A stretch of 64,000 bases of DNA from Pseudocitrobacter vendiensis (lineage in GTDB: Bacteria > Pseudomonadota > Gammaproteobacteria > Enterobacterales > Enterobacteriaceae): assembly GCF_943590815.1 (NCBI RefSeq), contig NZ_CALSBS010000001.1:62001-126000 (forward strand), read 5' to 3'. Under the pieces are notes generated by a model that did no database searches, was not told the origin of the DNA, and saw only the letters and a list, made by a program, of their open reading frames with translations. Positions 1 through 10,013 of the stretch are shown one piece after another. How positions within the stretch are numbered: the first letter of the stretch is position 1; each line of letters begins with the position of its first letter. The position numbers were made by a program, and so were the translations under genes.

Positions 1-342
1 TGGCATTGAGGAACCCACTCATCAGACGGCTTTCACCGGCCCCGTTCCCTGGTGTTGTTATGTTTGTACTCATTCGCTTCCCTTAACACTGACAAGGTGT
101 TTCATAATTTGTCTGAATGTATCATCGGGGATGATAGGGGTAATTGCGCGGCTAAACTATCTTTTTTGCCCGCAAAAACTCGACGAATGTCTGATTTATT
201 TACTCACTATGCTGATTATTCGGTAATTATTGGTGGTTTACTCGGTGTGGTCGAATGATTTGGCGAGTTATCTATACCAGGGGGCATTTTTGCGCGATAG
301 TAAAATTTATCGGAATTTAACAGTCACGCTGGAGAAAAAGGT
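1..342. other. Left-edge stretch with no supported gene
   Basis: The first 342 bases hold no reading frame that I can support. A 68-codon frame at 52-258 (+) has no recognisable motif, no convincing ribosome binding site and no similarity that I recognise. The sequence is more AT-rich than the genes to its right, as expected for an intergenic or promoter region. The last bases before 343 carry a purine-rich ribosome binding site for the oxidoreductase gene. Confidence 0.5.
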
Positions 343-1443
343 ATGTCGCAACCTAAGCTGTTTACCCCTTTCCGCATTCGAAACCTTGAACTTGATAATC
401 GCATCGTGATTGCACCTATGTGCCAGTACTCGGCAACGGATGGCTGCATGAATGACTGGCATGTACAGCATCTGGGTCAACTGGCGCAGTCTGGCGCGGG
501 GTTACTGACCATTGAAGCAACCTCCGTTTCTCCCGAAGGGCGCATTACATTTGCGGATGTAGGTTTGTACGACGATCGTTGTGAAGAAGCCATGGGCCGG
601 GTGATAGCCTCCATTCGCCAGTGGTCAGATATGCCTATCGCAATCCAGCTGGCCCATGCGGGCAGGAAAGCGTCCACGTCCAAACCGTGGGAGCAAAAAG
701 GGCCGCTCGCGCCCGATGAAGAGGGCGGTTGGCAGACCGTCGCGCCCTCCGCGATTCCCTATAACGAGGGGCATTCGACGCCTGCGGCACTGGATGGCGA
801 AGGCTTAGAAAGCGTGCGTCAGCAATTTGCGCAGGCAGCGAAACGCGCGGCCCGGCTGAATGTGGATCTTATCCAGATACACGCTGCGCACGGCTATCTG
901 TTGCATCAATTTTTATCGCCGCTGTCGAATCAAAGAACGGATAATTATGGCGGTTCTTTTGAAAACAGAGTCCGGTTCCCACTGGAAATCTTTGACGTCG
1001 TTCGCGCCGCGATCCCGGCGGACAAAGCAATCAGCGTACGCATCTCGGCAACGGATTGGGTCGAGGGCGGGTTCAACATTGACGAGGCGGTAGCATTCTC
1101 CAGACTGCTGGAAGAACGCGGGGCGGATGCAATACATGTCTCCAGTGGTGGTTTGCATCCTGAACAGCAGATTGATGTTTTCCCTGGCTACCAGGTTCCG
1201 CTTGCAAGGGCGGTGAAATCCGCCGTTAACATCCCGGTCGTTGCGGTGGGATTAATTACCGAGCCAGAACATGCCGAGGCGATCGTGGCGGGCGGTGATG
1301 CTGATTTTATCGGGCTCGCGCGCGGCGTACTTTATAACCCAAGATGGCCATGGCATGCCGCGGCGGCGCTGGGAGCGCAGGTTCACGCGTCGAATCAATA
1401 TCTTCGCTGCCAGCCGCACAATCTGAAGCATTTATTCAAATAA
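343..1443 (+). CDS. Old Yellow Enzyme family NADH:flavin oxidoreductase, YqjM/NamA type
   Basis: This 366-residue protein is an FMN-dependent ene-reductase of the Old Yellow Enzyme family, expected to reduce activated C=C bonds with NAD(P)H in the cytoplasm. It is a single TIM barrel. The N-terminus has the APMCQYS segment (Cys27), which marks the YqjM-like subclass, and LAHAGRKAS follows near residue 105. The flavin-contacting segments QIHAAHGYLLHQFLSP and GLARGVLYNP lie further on. The start is preceded by a good ribosome binding site (AGAAAAAGG). It is followed convergently by entD, 38 bp away. The physiological substrate is unknown. The family call is firm, and a link to enterobactin is not implied by the sequence. 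Confidence 0.9.
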   Translation: MSQPKLFTPFRIRNLELDNRIVIAPMCQYSATDGCMNDWHVQHLGQLAQSGAGLLTIEATSVSPEGRITFADVGLYDDRCEEAMGRVIASIRQWSDMPIAIQLAHAGRKASTSKPWEQKGPLAPDEEGGWQTVAPSAIPYNEGHSTPAALDGEGLESVRQQFAQAAKRAARLNVDLIQIHAAHGYLLHQFLSPLSNQRTDNYGGSFENRVRFPLEIFDVVRAAIPADKAISVRISATDWVEGGFNIDEAVAFSRLLEERGADAIHVSSGGLHPEQQIDVFPGYQVPLARAVKSAVNIPVVAVGLITEPEHAEAIVAGGDADFIGLARGVLYNPRWPWHAAAALGAQVHASNQYLRCQPHNLKHLFK

Positions 1444-1481
1444 TCACAGTGCGCGATGCGAGACAACGTATCGCGCTTTGA

Positions 1482-2135
1482 TTAAAGGGGGGTAACCGTA
1501 CAGGTCACCACCTCATCGCCCTCCACCTCATAAGCCACGCTGATTTCCTTCCCGGCAAGCTGGGCTGAAAACGCCGGTGTTAAGCGTAGACAAAGCGTGT
1601 TCTCATCAATCGCGGTCATCTCAGCTGCCGCGAATCCCGGGCAGGGCTCCGCCTGTGAGGAGAACGCTTTATACACGCTCTCTTTGGCAGAAAACGCCAG
1701 CGTCAGGGCAACCGCAAAAGGCAGGCCGCTGGTTTGCAGGCGGAAAATTTCTGCAGGCGAGGCAATTTGTGTCGCCACTTCGGCGGCTAACTGCGAGCTG
1801 AAGATGTGCTCGATATCGATGCCCACGGGTGTTCGTGAAACAGCGGCTATCGCCCGTTTTCCGTTGTGGCTGATGCTGCCAAAAATACCTTCCGGCCACA
1901 GCGGCTGGCGCTGTTCGCCTATGCCTGGAATAGCTTTCACGCCCAAAGGCTGTAACGCGTACGCGGCGGCAATCCGTCCGGCAAGATGCTCGATACGACG
2001 TTTTTTGCCGAAATGCGCCAGGTCGGCGTGATGCGGTAACCACAGCAAATCGCCGTCGCTAAAGGTTTCAGGCTGAAAATCAATACGGTGCAGAAGATGA
2101 CGGGCGAGGGTAAATGTAGAATGGTTAGTTTGCAT
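1482..2135 (-). CDS. entD: Enterobactin synthase component D, phosphopantetheinyl transferase
   Basis: EntD transfers 4'-phosphopantetheine from CoA to the carrier domains of EntF and EntB, turning them into active holo-proteins. The 217-residue product shows the group I PPTase motifs in order: GSISHNG near residue 86, VGIDIEHI near 104 (the Mg-binding acidic pair) and LAFSAKESVYKA near 146. Its length is close to that of the E. coli protein (about 206-209). The ATG has the ribosome binding site GGAG. It lies 55 bp downstream of fepA on the same strand, as in E. coli, so the two are probably co-transcribed from the Fur-controlled fepA promoter. Divergence from E. coli is high in the C-terminal third, which is normal for this gene. 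Confidence 0.95.
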   Translation of the reverse strand: MQTNHSTFTLARHLLHRIDFQPETFSDGDLLWLPHHADLAHFGKKRRIEHLAGRIAAAYALQPLGVKAIPGIGEQRQPLWPEGIFGSISHNGKRAIAAVSRTPVGIDIEHIFSSQLAAEVATQIASPAEIFRLQTSGLPFAVALTLAFSAKESVYKAFSSQAEPCPGFAAAEMTAIDENTLCLRLTPAFSAQLAGKEISVAYEVEGDEVVTCTVTPL

Positions 2136-2190
2136 CTTTTCTCCATCATCCCCTCCCCTGGCGGGGAGAGGATACGGAACACTATTACGA

Positions 2191-4419
2191 TTAGAAGTGG
2201 GTGTTCACGCTCATAAACCAGGTACGGCCAGATTCGTTATAGGTATTAGCGCCCGCGCCGTACATATAACCCGCTGCGCCGCCCGTAGTCTGGGCATTAC
2301 CTTCACGCCAGTGGCGTTTATCGAAGACGTTATCCACGCCGCTGGTCAGGCTGACGTTTTTGGTCACATCCCAGGTCGCGCTCAGGCCAACAATGCTATA
2401 CGGGCTGACTTCTTTCGTCTCCGGACCAACGGCTGGTTGTCCCTTATAGTTGTATTTCTTCGGCTCCTGCTTGCCGTACCAGGTGAAGGTAGACTGTAAA
2501 GAGACATCCTGATGTACCTGCCAGCTCAGGGTTGAGTTTAGCGTGTACTCCGGAATGATGGACAGGCGATCGCCAGTCTCTTTGTTCTTACTTTGCAGCA
2601 TATAGGTGATGTTGTTGGTCCAGTTAACGGTTTCGCTAACCGGAATGTTCAACGTTCCTTCCAGGCCTTCAACCACGGCTTTTGGCACGTTTTCCCATTT
2701 GTAGATATCGGTACCGCTGGCGTTGCTGGAAACCGCAGAGTAACCCGCTTCTATTTTGTCGCGGTAATCGTTACGGAACCAGGTCACGCCCGCCAGCCAG
2801 CCGTCACGTTTGAACTCCAGACCAATCTCTTTGTTGATACTGGTTTCTGCTTTCAGGTCGTCGTTACCCTGCAAATAGCAGGCGCCGCCGCTGGCGTAGC
2901 AACCCTGACCTTTGCTGTAGAGAATGTAGTTAGGGTTAGTCTGATACAGGCTCGGCGCTTTGTAAGCACGCGCGATACCCATTTTCAGCGTGAAGTCATC
3001 GCCCAGACCCTGAGACAGGTTCAGCGATGGGCTCCAGTTATTGCCGACAATGGTGTGGTGGTCAAAACGCAGCGCTGGCGTCAGCATGGTGCTATCTGTC
3101 AGCTCAATGTTGTCTTCGGCAAACAGAGAGAAAATCTCCGCCTGCGAGTAAGGGCTACGGTTAGTGCTGGTTGCGCCAGGAACATCGCCACCCATAAAGC
3201 TTTGCGTATTAGAGCCTAAATCCTTCATGCGTTGCTGGTTCCATTCGGTGCCCAGCGTCAGGTTCTGATTAACCAGCAGGTCGAGCGGAATGCTTACTTC
3301 GCTGTGTAACATCAGATCGGCCAGATCGATATTTACATAGTCGTTCGTGGAGAAGATCCCTTCCGTACCGCCCGCCAGACCTTCACCTTTACGGGAGTTG
3401 CGGGTGTGTTCGTACTGTACCCAGTTGCTGGTGGTAATGCCGTTATCCCAGCCGCCGTTCCAGGTGACAGAGTAGTTCTGACGGTAGAGACGGTTCGTCT
3501 CTTTGCCGTAGTTATCTTTCACCAACTGGTTGCTGTTGGTGTTCTGAGTATCACCCGCATACAGGTTGCCCTGACGGCTGTAGCCCGCTTCGAATTCCAG
3601 AGACTGCATTGGCGCAAAGTCCCAACGCACCTGGCCGTTGATATCTTTGTTGATGACGCCTTCACGCCCTGCTGGCAACGTGCTGGAGTAAATGCCGGTA
3701 CGTTCAGACTGATGCCCTTTGTTAATATCCCACGCATCCGCCTGGGTCTTATCCAGGTTACCGTACAGACGGAAACTGAAATCGCCGCCCATCGGGCCGC
3801 TCAGGCTAAAGTTGGTACGCTTGGTGGCGCCTTCGTCTTTGTGTTCCGGCACGTTGAAGTAGGTATCCCACGACCCGTGCCACTCATTGCCGCCTTTCTT
3901 AGTGATGATATTCACCACGCCGCCCGCTGCGCCGTTACCATAACGGGCCGCTGCCGGACCACGGATGACTTCAATACGTTCGATCATTTCCGGCGGCACC
4001 CAGTTGGTGTCGCCACGGGTATCACGCTCGCCGCGCCAGCCCTGACGAACAGAGTTACGGCTGCTGACAGGTTTACCATCAATCAGGATCAGGGTGTTTT
4101 CCGGGCCCATCCCGCGAATATCAATCTGGCGATTATTACCGCGCTGGCCGCTGGTGGAGTTACCGGTCAGGTTGACGCCCGGCATGGTACGGATGATTTC
4201 CGACACATCGCGCGCCACCGGATTTTTACGGATTTCATCAGCGGTAATGGTGGAAACACCGGGAGCCTGCAGGTTCTGCTGCGCGGCGGTAACGACCATC
4301 GTCTCGCCAGTTGATTCGGTTTCGCTGGTGGAGGCGGTCTCTGCGGCGTTGAGGGGGAAGGCGACGCCGTAGATACCCAAATTGACCAGTAAGGCCAGGG
4401 ATTTGATCTTGTTATTCAT
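2191..4419 (-). CDS. fepA: Ferric enterobactin TonB-dependent outer-membrane receptor
   Basis: FepA binds ferric enterobactin at the cell surface and imports it using TonB-ExbBD energy. The 742-residue product has a signal peptide ending near NAAE, a TonB box (ETMVVTAA) just after it, a plug domain with the conserved GNNRQIDIRGMGPENT segment, and a 22-strand barrel ending in the outer-membrane signature Phe (VNTHF). A GTG one codon upstream at 4422 is also possible. I prefer the ATG because AGGA lies six bases before it. It diverges from fes across a Fur-box-containing region and reads towards entD. Similarity to E. coli FepA is high along the whole length, with the main differences in surface-loop segments. 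Confidence 0.97.
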   Translation of the reverse strand: MNNKIKSLALLVNLGIYGVAFPLNAAETASTSETESTGETMVVTAAQQNLQAPGVSTITADEIRKNPVARDVSEIIRTMPGVNLTGNSTSGQRGNNRQIDIRGMGPENTLILIDGKPVSSRNSVRQGWRGERDTRGDTNWVPPEMIERIEVIRGPAAARYGNGAAGGVVNIITKKGGNEWHGSWDTYFNVPEHKDEGATKRTNFSLSGPMGGDFSFRLYGNLDKTQADAWDINKGHQSERTGIYSSTLPAGREGVINKDINGQVRWDFAPMQSLEFEAGYSRQGNLYAGDTQNTNSNQLVKDNYGKETNRLYRQNYSVTWNGGWDNGITTSNWVQYEHTRNSRKGEGLAGGTEGIFSTNDYVNIDLADLMLHSEVSIPLDLLVNQNLTLGTEWNQQRMKDLGSNTQSFMGGDVPGATSTNRSPYSQAEIFSLFAEDNIELTDSTMLTPALRFDHHTIVGNNWSPSLNLSQGLGDDFTLKMGIARAYKAPSLYQTNPNYILYSKGQGCYASGGACYLQGNDDLKAETSINKEIGLEFKRDGWLAGVTWFRNDYRDKIEAGYSAVSSNASGTDIYKWENVPKAVVEGLEGTLNIPVSETVNWTNNITYMLQSKNKETGDRLSIIPEYTLNSTLSWQVHQDVSLQSTFTWYGKQEPKKYNYKGQPAVGPETKEVSPYSIVGLSATWDVTKNVSLTSGVDNVFDKRHWREGNAQTTGGAAGYMYGAGANTYNESGRTWFMSVNTHF

Positions 4420-4596
4420 CACTAATCCTGCTTTTCTTCGCCGTTCTCTCCACTTGCTCCATTCCCACGGGGAGGAGAGGCGGCATGAGTTGTGTCAGGG
4501 AACTGCGAAAGCTGCCGTCCATGGGGAAGAAAGCGGTTCCTGACAAATCTTTTATTTTGAAAGACATCTCTTGCGCGCCAATACGTTATTGCAAAT

Positions 4597-4621
4597 GCAA
4601 ATAGTTATCAATAATATTATC
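4597..4621. promoter_or_regulatory. Fur box cluster in the fepA/fes divergent promoter
   Basis: This AT-rich stretch contains overlapping hexamers related to the Fur consensus (GATAAT-like units; AATAGTTATCAATAATATT is the centre). It lies about 180 bp from the fepA start and 50 bp from the fes start. The E. coli fepA-fes control region is known to bind Fur at an equivalent place. The match here is imperfect, so the exact edges are uncertain. Confidence 0.7.
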
Positions 4622-4671
4622 AATAGATTTTCACTTGTAACAAAAAATTCCACACTAAACATGGGGTTAAC

Positions 4672-5886
4672 GTGACGGAGAAGTTAGCAGCAGGAAGCGA
4701 TGCCTGGTGGGCGACAATAAAAGGCCCGCAATTTGAACGAGTTGGCGATCGCTATCAGGTGACATTCTGGTGGCGCGATCCTAATGGCACCGCGCAAACA
4801 TCCCCTGTTCGTCGGGTGTGGATTTACATCACCGGCGTCACCGATCATCACCACAACTCAGCACCACAGACGCTGGAACGCCTGCCTCATACTGATGCCT
4901 GGTTCTGGAAAACGACCCTTCCCGCCACCTGGCGAGGAAGCTACTGCTTTGCGCCTTCTGCACGCGAAGATGATTTTCCGGCGGCAATTTTTAGCCAAAG
5001 CGAGCCGGATCGCACGCTGCTGCGCGAAGGCTGGCGCAAGCTCCTGCCGCGTGCGGTGGCGGACCCGCTGAATCCACAAAGCTGGAAGGGCGGGCGCGGG
5101 CATGCGGTATCGGCGCTGGAAATGCCCGAGGCCCCAGAACAACCCGGTTGGTCTGCTCCGGCTACCGCGTGGAACGTGCCGCTGTGTATTGAGTGGCGTA
5201 GCAGCAAACTGAACAACACGCGGCGGGTATGGATTTTTACCACAGGCGAAGCCGATGCCAGCGACAGGCCGCTGGCGGTATTACTCGATGGCCAGTTTTG
5301 GGCAGAAAGCATGCCCGTTTGGCCGGCACTGACAGCGTTAACCCAGTCTGGAAAACTGCCGCCCGCGGTCTATCTGCTGATCGACGTGATCGACAATGCG
5401 CACCGCAGCGTTGAACTGCCCTGCAACCCGGCATTCTGGCAGGCGCTACAACAGGAACTTCTGCCACAGGTACAGGCCATTGTGTCGTTTAGCGATCGCG
5501 CCGATCGCACCGTGGTGGCCGGACAGAGCTTCGGCGGCCTCGCGTCGCTCTACGCCGGGCTTTACTGGCCAGAGCGTTTTGGCTGCGTCTTAAGCCAGTC
5601 GGGATCGTACTGGTGGCCGCATCGAGGCGGCCAGGAAGAAGGGCTGATTTTGCAACGCCTCAAAAGCGGCGAGATACAGCCAACAGGATTGCGCATCGTG
5701 CTGGAAGCCGGCGTGCGTGAGCCGATCATCTTTCGTGCCAATCAGGCGCTTTTATCACAACTACAGCAAACACAGCAGTCGATTTTCTGGCGTCAGGTTG
5801 ACGGCGGGCATGATGCGCTTTGCTGGCGTGGCGGGTTAACCGCAGGGCTGATGACGCTCTGGGAACCTTTGGTTCACGCCGACTAG
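4672..5886 (+). CDS. fes: Enterochelin (enterobactin) esterase
   Basis: Fes hydrolyses the trilactone ring of imported ferric enterobactin in the cytoplasm so that iron can be released. The 404-residue product has an N-terminal beta-sandwich region and a C-terminal alpha/beta hydrolase with nucleophile Ser286 in GQSFGG and catalytic His380 in VDGGHDALCW. The WKGGRGHAVSALEMP segment is also conserved. The start is GTG at 4672; the ATG at 4661 is out of frame and runs into a stop. It heads the fes-ybdZ-entF transcription unit, with ybdZ 29 bp downstream. Confidence 0.96.
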   Translation: MTEKLAAGSDAWWATIKGPQFERVGDRYQVTFWWRDPNGTAQTSPVRRVWIYITGVTDHHHNSAPQTLERLPHTDAWFWKTTLPATWRGSYCFAPSAREDDFPAAIFSQSEPDRTLLREGWRKLLPRAVADPLNPQSWKGGRGHAVSALEMPEAPEQPGWSAPATAWNVPLCIEWRSSKLNNTRRVWIFTTGEADASDRPLAVLLDGQFWAESMPVWPALTALTQSGKLPPAVYLLIDVIDNAHRSVELPCNPAFWQALQQELLPQVQAIVSFSDRADRTVVAGQSFGGLASLYAGLYWPERFGCVLSQSGSYWWPHRGGQEEGLILQRLKSGEIQPTGLRIVLEAGVREPIIFRANQALLSQLQQTQQSIFWRQVDGGHDALCWRGGLTAGLMTLWEPLVHAD

Positions 5887-5915
5887 CAAAGCACGATTAA
5901 CGACAGGAGTTTGGT

Positions 5916-6134
5916 ATGCAAGTCAGTAACCCCTTCGACGATGTGCAAGGGCAGTTTTATCTTCTGCAAAATGAACAGCAACAATTCAGCCTGTGGCCTG
6001 CCCAGTGCGCGCTGCCCGAGGGCTGGCGCGTGATTAGCGAGCCGCAATCTGTTGATGCCTGTAATGCCTGGCTGATGGATAACTGGTCAACGCTTACCCC
6101 GTCGCATTATGCGTCTGAGAAGGGGGCTGCATGA
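5916..6134 (+). CDS. ybdZ: MbtH-like protein, partner of EntF
   Basis: This 72-residue protein belongs to the MbtH family, whose members bind adenylation domains of nonribosomal peptide synthetases and stimulate or stabilise them. The family pattern is visible: FYLLQNEQQQFSLWP, then LPEGW, then an acidic/Trp-rich C-terminal half. The ribosome binding site is ACAGGAG. Its last four bases overlap the start of entF (ATGA), which suggests translational coupling and equimolar supply with EntF, its expected partner. Confidence 0.95.
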   Translation: MQVSNPFDDVQGQFYLLQNEQQQFSLWPAQCALPEGWRVISEPQSVDACNAWLMDNWSTLTPSHYASEKGAA

Positions 6135-9100
6135 GCCCGCGTTTACCGTTAGTTGCCGCGCAACCGGGGATCTGGATGGCGGAAAAACTCTCAACGTTAC
6201 CGAATGCCTGGAGCGTGGCGCATTACGTTGAGCTGGAAGGTGAAGTCAATGGCGAACTGCTGGCACGTGCGATTGTCGTCGGGGTGAATCAGGCGGATAC
6301 ATTACGTATGCGCTTTGGCGAAGACAACGGCGAGCCGTGGCAGCAGGTCGATGACAGCCTGACGTTCACCACGCCTGATATACGCGATCTTCGCGCTGAT
6401 GCCGACCCGCACCAGGCCGCCATGACCCTGATGCAGGACGACCTTGCGCAGAACCTGCGTCTGGAAAGCGGTAATCCATTGCTGTGTCATCAGCTTTATC
6501 GCGTCGGCGATCGCCGCTGGTACTGGTATCAGCGTTATCATCATTTGCTGGTGGATGGCTTCAGTTTCCCGGCGATTACCCGTCAAATCAGCGAAATTTA
6601 CCGCGCATGGCTACAGGGCGAACCGACGCCGGAATCGCCATTTACCCCGTTTGCGGAGGTGGTGGAGGAATACCAACGATATCGGGAAAGCGAGGCGTAT
6701 CAGCGTGATGGTGCATTCTGGCGCGAGCAGCGTCAATCACTGCCGTCACCGGTCTCTCTCTCGCCCGCTCCGCTCCCGGGGCGTGCGGAAACCACCGATA
6801 TCTGGCGGTTGAAACTGACCGCCGATCGCCACGCGTTTTCTCGCCTGGCGGCCTCGGCGCCGCAGTGCCAGCGCGCTGATTTGGCGCTGGCATTGAGCGC
6901 ACTCTGGCTTGGGCGTTTATGCGGGCGCAGCGACTTTGCCGCCGGGTTTATCTTTATGCGTCGCATGGGGTCCGCGGCGTTAACCGCCACCGGACCCGTG
7001 CTGAATGTGTTGCCGCTCTCCGTTACCTTGAACGGCAAAGAAACGCTGGCAGAACTGGCGGTTCGCCTTTCCGGGCAACTGAAGAAAATGCGTCGTCATC
7101 AGCGTTACGATGCTGAGCAGATTGTGCGCGACAGCGGTCGCGCAGCGGGCGATGAACCGCTGTTCGGCCCGGTCTTTAACGTCAAAGTGTTTGATTACCA
7201 TCTGGCGTTCACCGACATACAGGCGACGACCCATACGCTGGCGACCGGCCCGGTGAATGATCTGGAGTTGGCGCTGTTCCCGGATGAGTCGGGCGGCCTG
7301 ACGCTGGAAGTCCTGGCAAATCAACAACGCTACGATGAGCCGACGCTGAAACGTCACATCGCGCGCCTGAGTGCTTTATTGCAGCAGTTTGCCGATAACC
7401 CGGCGTTGGCCTGTGGCGATGCGGATCTGCTCTCTGACGACGAATACGCGCAGTTAGAAAAAATTAATGCCACCGCGCAGGCGATCCCGGCGGCCACGCT
7501 GAATTCGCTGGTGGCGGAGCAGGCGGCAAAAACGCCAGACGCCCCGGCGCTGGCGGATGTACGCTATCAATTTAGCTATCGTGAATTGCGTGAGCAGACG
7601 CTGGCTCTTGCGCGGTTATTACGCGCTCACGGCGTTCAGCCAGGCGACAGTGTCGCAGTTGCGCTGCCGCGTTCAGTGTTCCTGACGCTGGCGTTGCACG
7701 GTATCGTGGAAGCGGGAGCCGCATGGCTGCCGCTCGATACAGGCTACCCGGACGATCGTCTGCACATGATGCTGGAAGATGCGAAACCGAAACTGCTGAT
7801 CACCTCAGCCGATCAGCGTCATCGTTTCCCGAACATCGAAAGCCTTTGCTACAACGAACCGCTGCCGGTAGATGGTGATGAACCGCTGGCGATCACCACG
7901 CCGCAGCAGACGGCCTATATCATTTTTACCTCAGGCTCGACAGGCAGACCAAAAGGTGTGATGGTGGGCCATGAAGCCATCGTTAACCGCCTGCTGTGGA
8001 TGCAGGATCACTATCCCCTTGGCGCGGATGACGTGGTGGCGCAGAAAACGCCGTGCAGTTTTGATGTCTCGGTATGGGAGTTCTGGTGGCCGTTTATTAC
8101 CGGCGCAAAACTGGTGATGGCCGAACCGGAAGCGCATCGTGACCCGCAGGCGATGCAGCAATTCTTCGCGGAATATGGCGTTACCACCACCCACTTTGTG
8201 CCGTCAATGCTGGCGGCGTTTGTCGCCTCGCTGACGCCGGAAACGGCAACGTGTTGCCGTACGCTCAAGCGCGTGTTCTGTAGCGGCGAAGCGCTGCCTG
8301 CGCAACTTTGCCGCGAGTGGGAACAGCTTACGCACGCGCCGCTGCACAATCTTTATGGCCCGACGGAAGCCGCCGTGGACGTCAGTTGGTATCCGGCGTT
8401 TGGCGCAGAACTGGCGAATACTACCGGCAACAGCGTGCCGATTGGCTATCCGGTCTGGAATACCGGGTTACGCATTCTTGATGCGATGATGCGTCCGGTA
8501 CCGATGGGGATTGCGGGCGATCTTTATCTGACCGGCATGCAACTGGCGCAAGGCTATCTGGGGCGACCCGATCTTACCGCCAGCCGCTTTATCGCCGATC
8601 CATTTGCGCCTGGCGAGCGCATGTACCGCACCGGGGATGTCGCGCGATGGCTGGAAAACGGCGCGGTGGAGTACCTGGGGCGCAGTGACGATCAGCTGAA
8701 AATTCGCGGCCAGCGTATTGAGCTGGGTGAAATTGACCGCGTGATGCAAAGCCTGCCGGATGTGGCGCAGGCGGTCACCCATGCCTGCGTCATCAACCAG
8801 GCGGCAGCCACCGGCGGCGACGCGCGTCAGCTGGTCGGCTATTTGGTTTCGGAATCAGGTTTACCGCTGGATCGGGATGTCTTACTGGCGCAGCTGCGTG
8901 AACAACTGCCGCCGCATATGGTGCCGGTTGTGTTGCTTCAACTGGATTCTCTGCCGCTGAGCGCCAACGGGAAGCTTGATCGTAAAGCCCTGCCGCTGCC
9001 GCAATTGACCGTGAGCACGCAAAGCCGCGCGCCGTTGCCTGGCACGGAAACGGTGGTGGCACAGGCCTTCGGCACGCTTCTCGGTTGCGAGATTACAGAT

Positions 9101-10006
9101 GTGGAAGCCGATTTCTTCGCGCTGGGCGGGCATTCGCTGCTGGCGATGCGTCTTGCCGCGCAGCTGAGTCAGCAAACCGGGCGTCAGGTGACGCCGGGGC
9201 AGGTCATGGTGGCCTCTACGGTGAGCAAACTGAGCGCGCTGCTGGCTGCTGAAAATGACGAACAGGCGCAGCGTCTGGGTTATGAAACCCTGCTTCCGCT
9301 GCGTGAGAGCCACGGTCCAACGCTGTTCTGTTTCCATCCGGCCTCGGGTTTTGCCTGGCAATTCAGCGTGCTGGCGCGTTATCTGCCGGCAAACTGGTCG
9401 ATAACGGGTATTCAGTCCCCGCGCCCGGCAGGGCCGATGGAGCAGGCGGCGACCCTGGACGAGGTTTGCGACCATCATCTTGCCACGCTGCTGGCACAGC
9501 AACCGCATGGGCCATACTATCTGTTCGGTTATTCGCTGGGCGGCACGCTGGCGCAGGGCATTGCTGCGCGGCTGCGTGCGCGTGGCGAAGCGGTGGCATT
9601 CCTGGGATTACTCGATACCTGGCCGCCGGAAACGCAAAACTGGTCGGAGAAAGAAGCCAACGGTCTGGATCCGGAAGTGTTGGCTGAGATTGCCCGCGAG
9701 CGTGAAGCGTTTCTTGCCGCCCAGCAGGGGCAAGCTTCTGGCGAACTGTTTAACGCTATCGAAGGCAACTATGCCGATGCGGTGAGGTTGCTCACCACCG
9801 CGCATAGCGCCAGTTTCGATGGCAAAGCGACGCTGTTTGTGGCTGAACGCACCCTACCGGAAGGCATGGACCCCCAGCAGACCTGGGCGCCGTGGGTCGG
9901 TGAGCTGGAGGTTTACCGTCAGGATTGCGCCCACGTCGATATTATCTCGCCGCAGGCGTTTGTGACGATTGGCCCGGTTCTGAAGCGTATCCTTGGCAAA
10001 CACTAA
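6131..10006 (+). CDS. entF: Enterobactin synthase component F, nonribosomal peptide synthetase
   Basis: EntF activates L-serine, condenses it with 2,3-dihydroxybenzoate carried on EntB, and cyclises three units to enterobactin. All four modules are visible in the 1291-residue product. The condensation domain has HHLLVDG at 137-143. The adenylation domain has TSGSTGRPKG at about 600. The peptidyl carrier domain has LGGHS with the phosphopantetheine Ser1002. The thioesterase has nucleophile Ser1135 in GYSLG and His1268 near the C-terminus. The length matches E. coli EntF (1293). It is translationally coupled to ybdZ and followed by a small hairpin. No module appears damaged. Confidence 0.98.
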   Translation: MSPRLPLVAAQPGIWMAEKLSTLPNAWSVAHYVELEGEVNGELLARAIVVGVNQADTLRMRFGEDNGEPWQQVDDSLTFTTPDIRDLRADADPHQAAMTLMQDDLAQNLRLESGNPLLCHQLYRVGDRRWYWYQRYHHLLVDGFSFPAITRQISEIYRAWLQGEPTPESPFTPFAEVVEEYQRYRESEAYQRDGAFWREQRQSLPSPVSLSPAPLPGRAETTDIWRLKLTADRHAFSRLAASAPQCQRADLALALSALWLGRLCGRSDFAAGFIFMRRMGSAALTATGPVLNVLPLSVTLNGKETLAELAVRLSGQLKKMRRHQRYDAEQIVRDSGRAAGDEPLFGPVFNVKVFDYHLAFTDIQATTHTLATGPVNDLELALFPDESGGLTLEVLANQQRYDEPTLKRHIARLSALLQQFADNPALACGDADLLSDDEYAQLEKINATAQAIPAATLNSLVAEQAAKTPDAPALADVRYQFSYRELREQTLALARLLRAHGVQPGDSVAVALPRSVFLTLALHGIVEAGAAWLPLDTGYPDDRLHMMLEDAKPKLLITSADQRHRFPNIESLCYNEPLPVDGDEPLAITTPQQTAYIIFTSGSTGRPKGVMVGHEAIVNRLLWMQDHYPLGADDVVAQKTPCSFDVSVWEFWWPFITGAKLVMAEPEAHRDPQAMQQFFAEYGVTTTHFVPSMLAAFVASLTPETATCCRTLKRVFCSGEALPAQLCREWEQLTHAPLHNLYGPTEAAVDVSWYPAFGAELANTTGNSVPIGYPVWNTGLRILDAMMRPVPMGIAGDLYLTGMQLAQGYLGRPDLTASRFIADPFAPGERMYRTGDVARWLENGAVEYLGRSDDQLKIRGQRIELGEIDRVMQSLPDVAQAVTHACVINQAAATGGDARQLVGYLVSESGLPLDRDVLLAQLREQLPPHMVPVVLLQLDSLPLSANGKLDRKALPLPQLTVSTQSRAPLPGTETVVAQAFGTLLGCEITDVEADFFALGGHSLLAMRLAAQLSQQTGRQVTPGQVMVASTVSKLSALLAAENDEQAQRLGYETLLPLRESHGPTLFCFHPASGFAWQFSVLARYLPANWSITGIQSPRPAGPMEQAATLDEVCDHHLATLLAQQPHGPYYLFGYSLGGTLAQGIAARLRARGEAVAFLGLLDTWPPETQNWSEKEANGLDPEVLAEIAREREAFLAAQQGQASGELFNAIEGNYADAVRLLTTAHSASFDGKATLFVAERTLPEGMDPQQTWAPWVGELEVYRQDCAHVDIISPQAFVTIGPVLKRILGKH

Positions 10007-10013
10007 CCGCTTA

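Noticed and set aside
52-258. 68-codon frame at the left edge
   Set aside because: There is no ribosome binding site, motif or known similarity, and the composition looks intergenic.
3406-4314. 302-codon open frame on the plus strand antisense to fepA
   Set aside because: It mirrors the fepA coding strand and has no independent support.
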